A DNA stretch of 34,455 nucleotides. Origin: CALKCV01 sp964609515. Its GTDB lineage: Bacteria > Cyanobacteriota > Cyanobacteriia > Cyanobacteriales > Microcoleaceae. The first letter of the stretch is position 1. Each line of letters opens with the position of its first letter. Location of the stretch: positions 1 through 34,455 of the forward strand of contig CAZSTZ010000040.1 in assembly GCA_964609515.1 (NCBI GenBank), given 5' to 3'. The position numbers and the translations under genes were made by a program. Positions 17,317 to 23,820 of the stretch are shown here, one piece after another. The notes beneath the pieces are model-generated. The model had not been told where the DNA came from, ran no database searches, and saw only the letters and a program-made list of their open reading frames with translations.

Positions 17317-17347
17317 ATCCGTTCCCCGTTCCCCGTTCCCCGTTCCC
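17317..17347 (+). repeat. GTTCCCC heptamer array
   Basis: Four consecutive units of the heptamer GTTCCCC (CCGTTCC phase), the clearest STRR-type array in the window. Confidence 0.85.
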
Positions 17348-17610
17348 GAGCATCAATGATGAGCGCAAGCTAAACACCGAAGAGCCAACAAACATAAAGA
17401 ATTTTAATTTTAGCCGGAAGAGAAATTAAGTAGTTGTAGTATTCTAGCCCGGACTAAAACTACCACTAACTTAAGTAGTACCCCTGAAGACGAGTCATCT
17501 TCCCTGAGATAGAGAAAGGGGGAAAAAACAACCAAACAAGGGGAAAGTAACTACTACCTCGGAAAGTTTTTGTAAAAGAAAAGAAAAAAAAATTTCAACC
17601 GGAAATCCCC

Positions 17611-17639
17611 TTGCTATGATTTGTAATTAAGGGTATAAA
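17611..17639 (+). promoter_or_regulatory. Sigma-70-like promoter of the SH3 protein gene
   Basis: TTGCTA at 17611-17616 and TATAAA at 17634-17639 with a 17-nt spacer. A start site about 7 nt downstream would give a short leader containing AGGAG (17653-17657), 5 nt before ATG 17663. Confidence 0.55.
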
Positions 17640-17662
17640 GAACAGCAAATTTAGGAGCCTAT

Positions 17663-18307
17663 ATGACAAACAAAAACAATACTCGGGTCAAACCCTTAGC
17701 AATCCTCGCCGCAGTTTCTCTTTCTTTTATAGGCGGCCCATTAGTAACCGCCGCTAAGGCTAGCAATGGCGGCTTTCAAGCTCAACCCGCAGCAAATCAA
17801 TATTTAATCGCTCAAAACCAACAACAATGCACGGTTAATTCAGCAGGAGATCCTAGAGGGGGGGCAGATTTGCGGAATAATCCCATCGGTCAAAATATTG
17901 GCTTTGTCAACAATGGCACGGTGGTAAAGGCCCAGCAATTATCCCCCGACGGTCAGTGGAGATGGGTTATTACCCAAGACGGAACTCAGCAGGGTTGGAT
18001 GTATCAGCCTTATCTCAATTGCGGCGGCCGCCAGGCTAGCAATGTGGGAAGCTCAAACATGACTGGAGGCATAGCCATCGGTACTACCTGCACGGCTGTA
18101 GGTTCGCCCCAATATCCTAGCGTTCCCATTCGAGATTATCCCAATGCCACTGGCAACCAAATCGGTAATTTTGCTAAGGGAACCCAACTGCGGGTAGTAA
18201 CGCCTCCTGCAGGACAGCAGTCTCAGAGCAAGTGGACTTACGTTCAGTCGGTAGAAAATCCCGGCCTGCAAGGGTGGGTCTGGAGAAATTACGTTAGCTG
18301 CAACTAA
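17663..18307 (+). CDS. Secreted protein with two bacterial SH3 domains
   Basis: A 214-residue exported protein. Residues 1-34 are a signal peptide (Lys/Arg-rich start, LAILAAVSLSFIGGPLV, cleavage near AKA-S). Two SH3b-like repeats follow (about 55-120 and 140-213), each starting at a Cys (QQQCTVN, TTCTAVG) and ending with WMYQPYLNC or WVWRNYVSC, so each is probably closed by a disulfide. Bacterial SH3 domains commonly bind cell-wall peptide. There is no enzyme domain, so it may be a wall-binding or structural periplasmic protein. Strong AGGAG ribosome site and a good promoter upstream; GC-rich hairpin downstream. It stands alone. Confidence 0.9.
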   Translation: MTNKNNTRVKPLAILAAVSLSFIGGPLVTAAKASNGGFQAQPAANQYLIAQNQQQCTVNSAGDPRGGADLRNNPIGQNIGFVNNGTVVKAQQLSPDGQWRWVITQDGTQQGWMYQPYLNCGGRQASNVGSSNMTGGIAIGTTCTAVGSPQYPSVPIRDYPNATGNQIGNFAKGTQLRVVTPPAGQQSQSKWTYVQSVENPGLQGWVWRNYVSCN

Positions 18308-18361
18308 TCGGTAACGGCCTCCAGGTAATTCTTACCTCTTACCTCTTCTCAATTAATCACG

Positions 18362-18395
18362 AAGGCGCGATCGCCCGCTACGGGGATCGCGCCTT
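18362..18395 (+). terminator. GC-rich hairpin behind the SH3 gene
   Basis: AAGGCGCGATCGCCC (18362-18376) pairs with GGGGATCGCGCCTT (18382-18395) with one unpaired base. The left arm contains a HIP1 site. It is followed by ACTTTGATTT, a poor U tract. It lies 55 bp after the stop. Confidence 0.65.
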
Positions 18396-18755
18396 ACTTT
18401 GATTTAACAAAGCTATTTTACGGAGCAAGACAATTTTTAGGCAGATTGCCAAAAACAAAAAGTGACCTTAGATAGTTTTTGAAGCATCAGATAAAGGCCA
18501 ACAGTTTTCAAAGTTGTTTTTCAGAAAAATTTAAGACTATTTAAAAAGCAATGTCCCTGGCAAATTGTTTGCTGGCTAGTAGTTCGCCAAAGCAAGGGTT
18601 CTATTTTATTAACATAGCAGTCAATAAATGGCATTTAACTTTAGGATGATTTTCCTTTAAAAATTCTGAGAGAAGGCTTATAATAATAGATGGAGAAACA
18701 AAAATCAGGTAAAGGCCAACTACCCATAAAATTAGATCGCTAGGAGGAAAACACT
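18396..18755. other. AT-rich leader region of the His-motif/DUF6745 pair
   Basis: No gene seen. It contains a perfect -10 box and an 11-bp direct repeat TAAAGGCCAAC at 18492-18502 and 18710-18720, the second copy within the probable leader of the next gene. The ribosome site AGGAGG lies at 18742-18747. Confidence 0.55.
18656..18684 (+). promoter_or_regulatory. Candidate promoter of the 97-residue protein gene
   Basis: TATAAT at 18679-18684 matches the -10 consensus. The -35 candidate TTTAAA (18656-18661), 17 nt upstream, is weak. A start near 18691 would give a leader of about 65 nt. Confidence 0.45.
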
Positions 18756-19049
18756 ATGCAACCAATTAGACAAGGAGATGTAATTTTAAAACCCACAGAC
18801 AGCTTCAAAGGTAAAAAGCTGTCTCATTTGACTTTGGCAGAGGGGGAAGTAACGGGACATTCCCATCGCATTGCAGAGGGAGAAGCCGAATTATACGAAA
18901 AAGAAGGGACTCTCTACCTGCGGGTGCTTTCTCCAAAGGCAACTCTAATCCACGAGGAGCATAAAGCTATTGAAATTCCCCAAGGAAACTGGATGGTAAG
19001 AATTCAGCGAGAATACGAGCCCTACGGCTGGCGTTATGTGGCGGACTAA
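18756..19049 (+). CDS. Small conserved protein with HSH and HEEH motifs
   Basis: A 97-residue cytosolic protein of unknown function: no signal or membrane segment. Sequence features are QGDVIL near the start, LAEGEVTGHSHRI (27-39), LYLRV, then LIHEEHKAIEIPQGNW (64-79) and QREYEP (84-89). H35/H37 and H66/H69 sit at the ends of predicted beta strands, which suggests a small metal-binding beta barrel of cupin style. That is inference. From memory, proteins with GEVTGH.H...HEEH...QREY occur in many bacteria, often beside DUF6745 proteins, as here. The start is fixed by AGGAGG 8 nt before ATG. The DUF6745 gene follows 294 nt later on the same strand. Confidence 0.85.
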   Translation: MQPIRQGDVILKPTDSFKGKKLSHLTLAEGEVTGHSHRIAEGEAELYEKEGTLYLRVLSPKATLIHEEHKAIEIPQGNWMVRIQREYEPYGWRYVAD

Positions 19050-19268
19050 AGTAAATCTTAAGTAGTAACTAGGGCCTACAAATGAGAAATACTTCGGTAA
19101 AGGTGAAGGGGAGCCAGAAGCAGACTTCGGCCTTGGCTAGGGGCTAAACTTGCAATCTTGGCTCTCCAATTATGTTAAATTTTAGTTTGAGAAATTAGAG
19201 GGTAGGGACGGCCCCAAATTAGAAAAAAACCGTCAGTTTGCTATTTTTGATTGAGATTTATTGAGAAA

Positions 19269-19290
19269 TATTTGCACCTGAGTGCAAATA
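19269..19290 (+). promoter_or_regulatory. Hairpin with 9-bp stem and CTGA loop
   Basis: TATTTGCAC (19269-19277) and GTGCAAATA (19282-19290) are exact complements around a 4-nt loop. It sits 8 nt before the terminator-like hairpin, so the two form a double element in the 5' leader of the DUF6745 gene. It may also be a symmetrical operator. Confidence 0.55.
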
Positions 19291-19297
19291 AGTCCAG

Positions 19298-19323
19298 TTA
19301 AGGATTTTCAATCCTTAATTTTT
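19298..19323 (+). terminator. Terminator-like hairpin just before the DUF6745 gene
   Basis: TTAAGGATT (19298-19306), loop TTC, AATCCTTAA (19310-19318), then TTTTT (19319-19323). It ends 20 nt before ATG 19344. It could terminate the small-gene transcript or attenuate read-through; it may also hide the start region of the next gene. The stem is AT-rich, so efficiency is uncertain. Confidence 0.55.
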
Positions 19324-19343
19324 CAGTATTAGCAGGGGTCGAG

Positions 19344-20633
19344 ATGTCGGAGAAAAAAATAGAAAAACTGGCGATACTGGCAGAGTCATTTATGGGGCTA
19401 ATTCGGCAAAAGTGGCGCAAAATTGCCTTCTCTACTAACCCTATAAATCGAGAAAAAGCCGCGCGCGCAGTAAAGGAAGCCTACGCGGCAATGGGATGGC
19501 GAGAACCAGAAATTGTCTTTCTCGAAAGCCCCCATGCAGTGGGAGAAATTATTAAACAAAAATCTCCCCAGGAATTAGCAAAACAACTAGGGGCACCGTT
19601 GCTGCTGTCGTTACCCGCTCAAATTTCCGAACAGCTACAAACTCAGCTTGACGAAGAACTGTGGCAAAGATTGCAAAGGGAACTGCCAAACGAGCAATTA
19701 CCTTATTATCTGTTTATTTGGCAAGATTTTTTAGCCGAACACGGGGAACTATTAGCTCAGTTGTGGGCCCGATGGCAAAATGCATTTTTTCAACAAATTT
19801 GGCAACAGCAAGGGGAGGGTTGGCGAGAGCAATTGCGACAACTGCCAATACCAGAGCCGTTAACCCCAATAGAAGAATTTCTCTGGACGAAGTTGGGAGA
19901 GCCCCTGGGGCCGCAACTGGCAGAAAGTTTTGTGGAATTAGCAGAAGGAACGGAGGTTCGAGATTGGGACGAACAGATCGGGCAACCTTTGTTTCAGGCA
20001 GTTGGATCGGCGGGATTGATGTCTAATATGGGTAGGAATATGCTGGCGAGTTCGGTGCCGGCCATGGATTTTTGTATTTCTGTCCTCAATTGCAGTTATG
20101 AAGCAAGACAGTGGGAGGCCCTTCAAGGATTGGTTCGGGAGTGCGGCTTGGTGGTGCTGTTGGAAAATACTTGTCTGGTGTGCGATCGCCCCCGAGTTCT
20201 CCATTTAGACTCCCGACATCGCCTCCACGCCGAAGGTACTCCAGCTATTGAATATGCGGACGGATATAGTATCTATGTTTACGACGGCGTGAGATTGCCA
20301 AAAAAATACGAGCTACCTCTCGAAGAATGGCAAGCAAAGTGGCTTTTAGATGAAAAAAATGCCGAACTCAGACGAGTTTTAATTCAGGGCATCGGTTACG
20401 ATCGCCTCTGTCAAGAACTAGAAGCGGTGGAATTAGATTCGTGGCGAGAATACAGTCTTGTAAGAATTGACTCTCAAGTAGATTTGGAACCGATCTATTT
20501 ATTAAAAATGACTTGTCCCAGTACGGCGAGCATTCATGCAACTAGAGTTCCACCAGAAATTACTACTGCTAGGGAAGCTATTAGCTGGGTAAACTGGGGC
20601 ACGGATCCCGAGGATTTTTCTGAGGAAAGTTAA
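19344..20633 (+). CDS. DUF6745 domain protein
   Basis: A 429-residue soluble protein. The N-terminal WRKIAFSTNPINREKAARAV (24-43) and YAAMGWREPEIVFLESPHA, the centre CLVCDRPRVLHLDSRHRLHA (277-296) with GTPAIEYADGYSIYVYDGVR, and the end RVPPEITTAREAISWVNWGT (401-420) match my memory of the DUF6745 family. In that family the central part reads roughly CxRPxxLxxDxxGRLHxxxGPAIxxxDGxxxYxxxGVxxP. No function is known. C277/C280, H287 and H295 are candidates for a metal site. No signal peptide or membrane segment. A terminator-like hairpin just upstream separates it from the small HSH/HEEH gene, probably its partner. A strong repeat hairpin follows the stop. Confidence 0.85.
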   Translation: MSEKKIEKLAILAESFMGLIRQKWRKIAFSTNPINREKAARAVKEAYAAMGWREPEIVFLESPHAVGEIIKQKSPQELAKQLGAPLLLSLPAQISEQLQTQLDEELWQRLQRELPNEQLPYYLFIWQDFLAEHGELLAQLWARWQNAFFQQIWQQQGEGWREQLRQLPIPEPLTPIEEFLWTKLGEPLGPQLAESFVELAEGTEVRDWDEQIGQPLFQAVGSAGLMSNMGRNMLASSVPAMDFCISVLNCSYEARQWEALQGLVRECGLVVLLENTCLVCDRPRVLHLDSRHRLHAEGTPAIEYADGYSIYVYDGVRLPKKYELPLEEWQAKWLLDEKNAELRRVLIQGIGYDRLCQELEAVELDSWREYSLVRIDSQVDLEPIYLLKMTCPSTASIHATRVPPEITTAREAISWVNWGTDPEDFSEES

Positions 20634-20637
20634 TTAG

Positions 20638-20719
20638 GTAGGCAAGAGGCAATTGCTAATTGTTAATTGCCTACTTTTGCCTCTTGCCTACTTTTGCCTC
20701 TTGTATGCATGCCTCTTGC
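20638..20719. terminator. 15-bp hairpin built from GGCAAGA heptamers
   Basis: GTAGGCAAGAGGCAA (20638-20652) pairs exactly with TTGCCTCTTGCCTAC (20677-20691). Further TTGCCTC units run to about 20719. It lies between the convergent ends of the DUF6745 gene and ureE, so it may terminate both. The units match the repeat family at 23543-23622. Confidence 0.7.
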
Positions 20720-20725
20720 CTCGTA

Positions 20726-21163
20726 TTAATTGTGATGGCTGTAGGCGCCTATTTCTGGTTGAAAGGGTGCCTTTTCTTCTATTATTTTCAGACCCAGTGG
20801 TTCGAGCATCGCCCGCAAAACTGGGTCTGAAGATAACCTTAAATAAGTAGGAGTTAGTTCTAAGGGGACGTGGCGATTGCCTAAATGATAGGCTGCCTTT
20901 AATAAATCTAATGGAGTTTTACCTACAACAGTCAGGACTGGTTCTGGTTTGGCAATAACTAAGACCAAATCTTCCCCCGTATCAGTTGTCAATAAATCGC
21001 GATCGCGCAGTACGGTACCTCTGGGCAAGCGTAAATGAACGACTTCTCCTTCTGCGGTTTCCCACCGATAGCGACTGCGAGTCCGTTCCTCAGAACTCAG
21101 AAGCAAAGTCAAATTAACAACTGTATTTTGGTTGGCAGGCAAACGTTTTGTTAAAACCAGCAT
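20726..21163 (-). CDS. ureE: Urease accessory protein UreE
   Basis: UreE is the nickel metallochaperone that delivers Ni to the urease active site with UreD, UreF and UreG. The 145-residue product has the family layout: N-terminal beta domain (LTKRLP, ETAEGEVVHLRLPRGTVLRDRDLLTTDTG), then the metal-binding domain with KTPLDLLKAAYHLGNRHVPLEL and YLRLSSDPVLRAMLEPLGL. The conserved Ni-site His is in GNRHVPL. The tail SHHN gives a short His end rather than a long His-rich tail. No other urease gene is in the window; scattered urease genes are common in cyanobacteria. It follows the DUF4168 gene by 20 bp, so the two may form an operon. Confidence 0.95.
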   Translation of the reverse strand: MLVLTKRLPANQNTVVNLTLLLSSEERTRSRYRWETAEGEVVHLRLPRGTVLRDRDLLTTDTGEDLVLVIAKPEPVLTVVGKTPLDLLKAAYHLGNRHVPLELTPTYLRLSSDPVLRAMLEPLGLKIIEEKAPFQPEIGAYSHHN

Positions 21164-21183
21164 TACCAGTATTTATTTATTTA

Positions 21184-21747
21184 TTAATTATTATTACCCG
21201 ACTGTTGCTGTTGTTGGATGCGGATTAATTCTTGTTTAATTCTTTCTCTGAATGCCGGGTCGTTTTTTTGGGCCATTGTAATTTCATTGAACCTGGAAAC
21301 TGTCAAATCGTTACCTTCGATAAATTTAGTTGCCAGACTGCAATAATTAACGGCGATCGCCCGAATATTGCGATCCAATCTATTAATATTGCTGGTTTCG
21401 TTACAAACAATTGGCGGAACTGTTCCTTCTGAATTATTTTTTTGAACCTCTTGTTTGATTTCTTGATAGCTTTGGACGCGCAATCCTTCTATTTGCAAAA
21501 CGGCCCTAGCGTAACTTGTTATTTCTTGGGTAGAAAACTGTTCCTGAGCATAAGCGGCCCCGTTAAAAACCAAACTGGGAGATTTCCCGGAAAATTCTGG
21601 TACCCATCCACTTACTAAACCCGTGGCAGATAAGGCAGCTACTATTAGAGATTGAGATAAAATCCGGTTCAGATTTGGTTTGAGAGGTTTTTGGGAAATA
21701 CGAGCTAAAGCGTTCATAATCATCACCATTACTAAACAACAAAGCAT
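21184..21747 (-). CDS. DUF4168 secreted protein
   Basis: A protein of up to 187 residues with a signal peptide and a DUF4168 region (FSTQEITSYARAVLQIEGLRV, YQEIKQEV, VSRFNEITMAQKNDPAFRERI) ending in a Gln/Asn-rich tail QQQQQSGNNN. The function of DUF4168 is unknown. The likely cleavage site is after GAAYA, giving a periplasmic or surface protein of about 120 residues. The start is uncertain: ATG at 21747, 21729, 21723 and 21717 are in frame; MNALARISQKPLKPNLN (21717) gives the most ordinary signal peptide. No clear ribosome site. It lies just upstream of ureE on the same strand and is divergent from ggt. Confidence 0.85.
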   Translation of the reverse strand: MLCCLVMVMIMNALARISQKPLKPNLNRILSQSLIVAALSATGLVSGWVPEFSGKSPSLVFNGAAYAQEQFSTQEITSYARAVLQIEGLRVQSYQEIKQEVQKNNSEGTVPPIVCNETSNINRLDRNIRAIAVNYCSLATKFIEGNDLTVSRFNEITMAQKNDPAFRERIKQELIRIQQQQQSGNNN

Positions 21748-21819
21748 TTAATGCTTCTATATTGTGGACTCTTTTTAGCTTTCAAGAGTTCCTGCTTGCT
21801 ATGACTATTTTGGGGATTT

Positions 21820-21848
21820 GGGAATGGAGAATGGGGAATGGGGAATTG
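21820..21848 (+). repeat. GGGGAAT heptamers upstream of ggt
   Basis: Units GGGAATG, GAGAATG, GGGAATG, GGGAATT in a row, the same class as at 15709, 25799, 30770 and 33903. They contain a false ATG (21838) that opens an upstream extension of the ggt frame. Confidence 0.8.
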
Positions 21849-21966
21849 GAAAGCAAACAAAAGGGGTAATACCCCTTATCAAGTGAAAAGTTCCAATCAA
21901 GCTAGCTTAATTTCTAGTTTTGTAGTAAATTTTAGCTGCTATTTGGTCAAAATACTTAACCCAATT

Positions 21967-23583
21967 ATGTTAAGAAATTTAAACTTTTCCTACGAAAGAT
22001 TACAGGGCGTTATTGCGGCGGGCCATCAGAAAACTGCTGAGGCGGGGATAGAAATGTTGCGGAGCGGGGGCAATGCTTTCGATGCAGCGATCGCCTCCAT
22101 CTTAGCATCTTTCGTGACAGAAACGGGGATGACTTCAGGGGGTGGGGGCGGCTTTCTCTTAGCCCACACTGCGGCTTCTAAGAATATTTGTTATGACTTT
22201 TTTACTCAAACTCCTGGGAGAAAAAAAGGAGAAAAAGAGATTAATTTCTATCCCGTAGATGTCGATTTTGGTGGCGCAGTCCAAGAGTTTCATATCGGTC
22301 TCGGTTCCATGGCTGTTCCGGGAAATATTGCGGGAGTTTTCGAGATTCACAAAAAACTAGGCAAATTACCGTTTCATCTAGTAGCAGAACCAGCAATTTT
22401 CTCTGCTAAAAAGGGAGTCGAAATTACCGAGTATCAAAATTATTTATTGACTACTATTCTCAAACCAATTATGCTAGCAACACCCGAGGGTAGAGATATC
22501 TACGCACCAAAGGGCAAACAGCTTCAAACTGGCGATACCATATTTATGAGTGATTTTGCCGAGACTTTAAGTTATTTAGTGGAACGGGGGCCGCGAGAAT
22601 TTTATGAAGGAGAAATTGCCAAAAAGTTAGTTAAAGATTGCCAGGAACGCGGCGGTTATTTAACTCACGAAGACTTAAAAAACTATCGAGTTATCGAGAG
22701 AAAGCCGCTAACAATAGATTATCGCGGCAATACTTTATTAACGAATCCTCCACCGAGTTCTGGCGGTACTCTAATTGCTTTTGCTTTAGAAATGTTATCG
22801 TTATTTGATTTAGAAAAAGTTGGCTTTGGCACGGCAAAACATTTACAGATTTTAGCGGCGGCGATGGGCGTAACTAATCTGGCGAGAAAAGCAGAGTTTG
22901 ATGGCAATATTTATCGGGGGGATGTTGCCGATCGCTTTTTAGCTTCTGAGTCTTTAGACAAATTCAAAAAACAGTTAACTGAAACTGTGAATAAACTAGG
23001 AAGCACTACTCATATTAGCGTCATCGATTCGGATGGAAATGCTGCCAGCGTTACTACTTCTAACGGGGAAGGTTCCGGTTATATTATTCCGGGAACTGGT
23101 ATTATGCTGAATAATATGTTAGGAGAAGAAGATTTAAACCCCCACGGTTTTCATCAATGGCGGGAAAATCAGCGTATTTCTTCGATGATGGCCCCTACTA
23201 TTGTTCTGAAAAACGGACGACCGGAGATTGTTTTGGGTTCGGGGGGTTCTAATAGAATTAGGACGGCTATTTTGCAAGTTATTTCTAATATTATTGATTT
23301 TAAAATGTCGGTAAAAAAAGCGGTCGATAGTCCGAGAATTCATTGGGAAAATAATAAGTTTCATCTGGAACCGGGGTTTGCTGAAGAAGAGATTGATAAA
23401 CTAAAGGTTTCTGAGGAAGAAGAGTTGATTTTGTGGTCAAATAAAAATATGTTTTTTGGGGGTGTTAATGCGGTGTTTGAAAATGCAGAGGATTTGATTT
23501 CTGGGGCGGGCGATGGCCGTCGGGGCGGGGCGAGTCTTTCAGAAGTAGGCAATAGGCAAGAGGCAAAAGGCAAAAGTTTGTAG
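21967..23583 (+). CDS. ggt: Gamma-glutamyltransferase
   Basis: Cleaves the gamma-glutamyl bond of glutathione and related peptides. The precursor self-cleaves before the catalytic Thr. From ATG 21967 the protein is 538 residues, with GGNAFDAAIAS, TGMTSGGGGGFLLAH, PPPSSGGTL, the cleavage and nucleophile site GSTTHISVID (T347), SGYIIPGTGIMLNNMLGEED and the oxyanion region LGSGGSN. I prefer ATG 21967 because the upstream extension to 21838 (GNWKANKRGN) is translated heptamer repeat. I see no signal peptide, so the location is uncertain. The C-terminus SEVGNRQEAKGKSL is again translated repeat (GGCAAGA heptamers), so this gene is bordered by repeats on both sides. It is 237 nt upstream of the ABC gene on the same strand. 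Confidence 0.94.
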   Translation: MLRNLNFSYERLQGVIAAGHQKTAEAGIEMLRSGGNAFDAAIASILASFVTETGMTSGGGGGFLLAHTAASKNICYDFFTQTPGRKKGEKEINFYPVDVDFGGAVQEFHIGLGSMAVPGNIAGVFEIHKKLGKLPFHLVAEPAIFSAKKGVEITEYQNYLLTTILKPIMLATPEGRDIYAPKGKQLQTGDTIFMSDFAETLSYLVERGPREFYEGEIAKKLVKDCQERGGYLTHEDLKNYRVIERKPLTIDYRGNTLLTNPPPSSGGTLIAFALEMLSLFDLEKVGFGTAKHLQILAAAMGVTNLARKAEFDGNIYRGDVADRFLASESLDKFKKQLTETVNKLGSTTHISVIDSDGNAASVTTSNGEGSGYIIPGTGIMLNNMLGEEDLNPHGFHQWRENQRISSMMAPTIVLKNGRPEIVLGSGGSNRIRTAILQVISNIIDFKMSVKKAVDSPRIHWENNKFHLEPGFAEEEIDKLKVSEEEELILWSNKNMFFGGVNAVFENAEDLISGAGDGRRGGASLSEVGNRQEAKGKSL

Positions 23584-23622
23584 CAAAAGGCAAGAGGCAA
23601 GAGGCAAAAGTTTGTAGGTAGG
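23540..23622 (+). repeat. GGCAAGA / GGCAAAA heptamer array, overlapping ggt 3' end
   Basis: A run of GGCAATA, GGCAAGA and GGCAAAA units interrupted by GTTTGTA spacers. It starts inside ggt and passes through its stop codon (TAG 23581-23583). The unit is the complement of TTGCCTC at 20677-20719. Confidence 0.8.
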
Positions 23623-23737
23623 GCGCGCGCGAACCGGAGCCCGACAGAACAATTCCTCATTCCCCATTCCCTAAATATTTGACAAATTTACCCTTTTGTA
23701 GTATGGTTGGCAATAAATCCTTATTGATTTGCCCGTA

Positions 23738-23758
23738 GAACAGACATCTTGTCTGTTC
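23738..23758. repeat. Hairpin repeat, copy 1
   Basis: GAACAGACA (23738-23746), loop TCT, TGTCTGTTC (23750-23758): a perfect 9-bp stem. With its flanks (GTAGAACAG) it is the reverse-complement version of the hairpin inside the next gene at 24882-24904. Confidence 0.7.
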
Positions 23759-23820
23759 GGCGTGTAATTAATTTTGGGCAGATACCCATTACCTATTACC
23801 AAAAACAGAGAATAACTACT

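Larger units (their letters stand above)
17085..17610. other. Spacer with paired heptamer repeats and hairpins
   Basis: No gene recognised. It contains GGGAACA/GGGAACG heptamers (17209-17237), the complementary GTTCCCC array (17317-17347), a 7-bp-stem hairpin at 17280-17298 (TAACTAG/CTAGTTA) and a GAAGA/TCTTC hairpin near 17486-17502. It ends at the promoter of the SH3 gene. Confidence 0.6.
19050..19343. other. Gap between the paired genes with two tight hairpins
   Basis: 294 nt without coding frame. Its last quarter carries two perfect 9-bp hairpins (19269-19290 and 19298-19318), the second followed by five T. The first half includes GGAGCCA (about 19110) and a near-complement TGGCTCTCC (about 19159). 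Confidence 0.6.

Noticed and set aside
21838..21966. N-terminal extension of gamma-glutamyltransferase
   Set aside because: The ATG and first codons are part of GGGGAAT heptamers; the extension has no clear signal peptide and does not match the family.
23749..23820. N-terminal extension of the ABC protein
   Set aside because: It begins within the hairpin repeat; ATG 23821 gives the usual start MNDTVLKVNNL.
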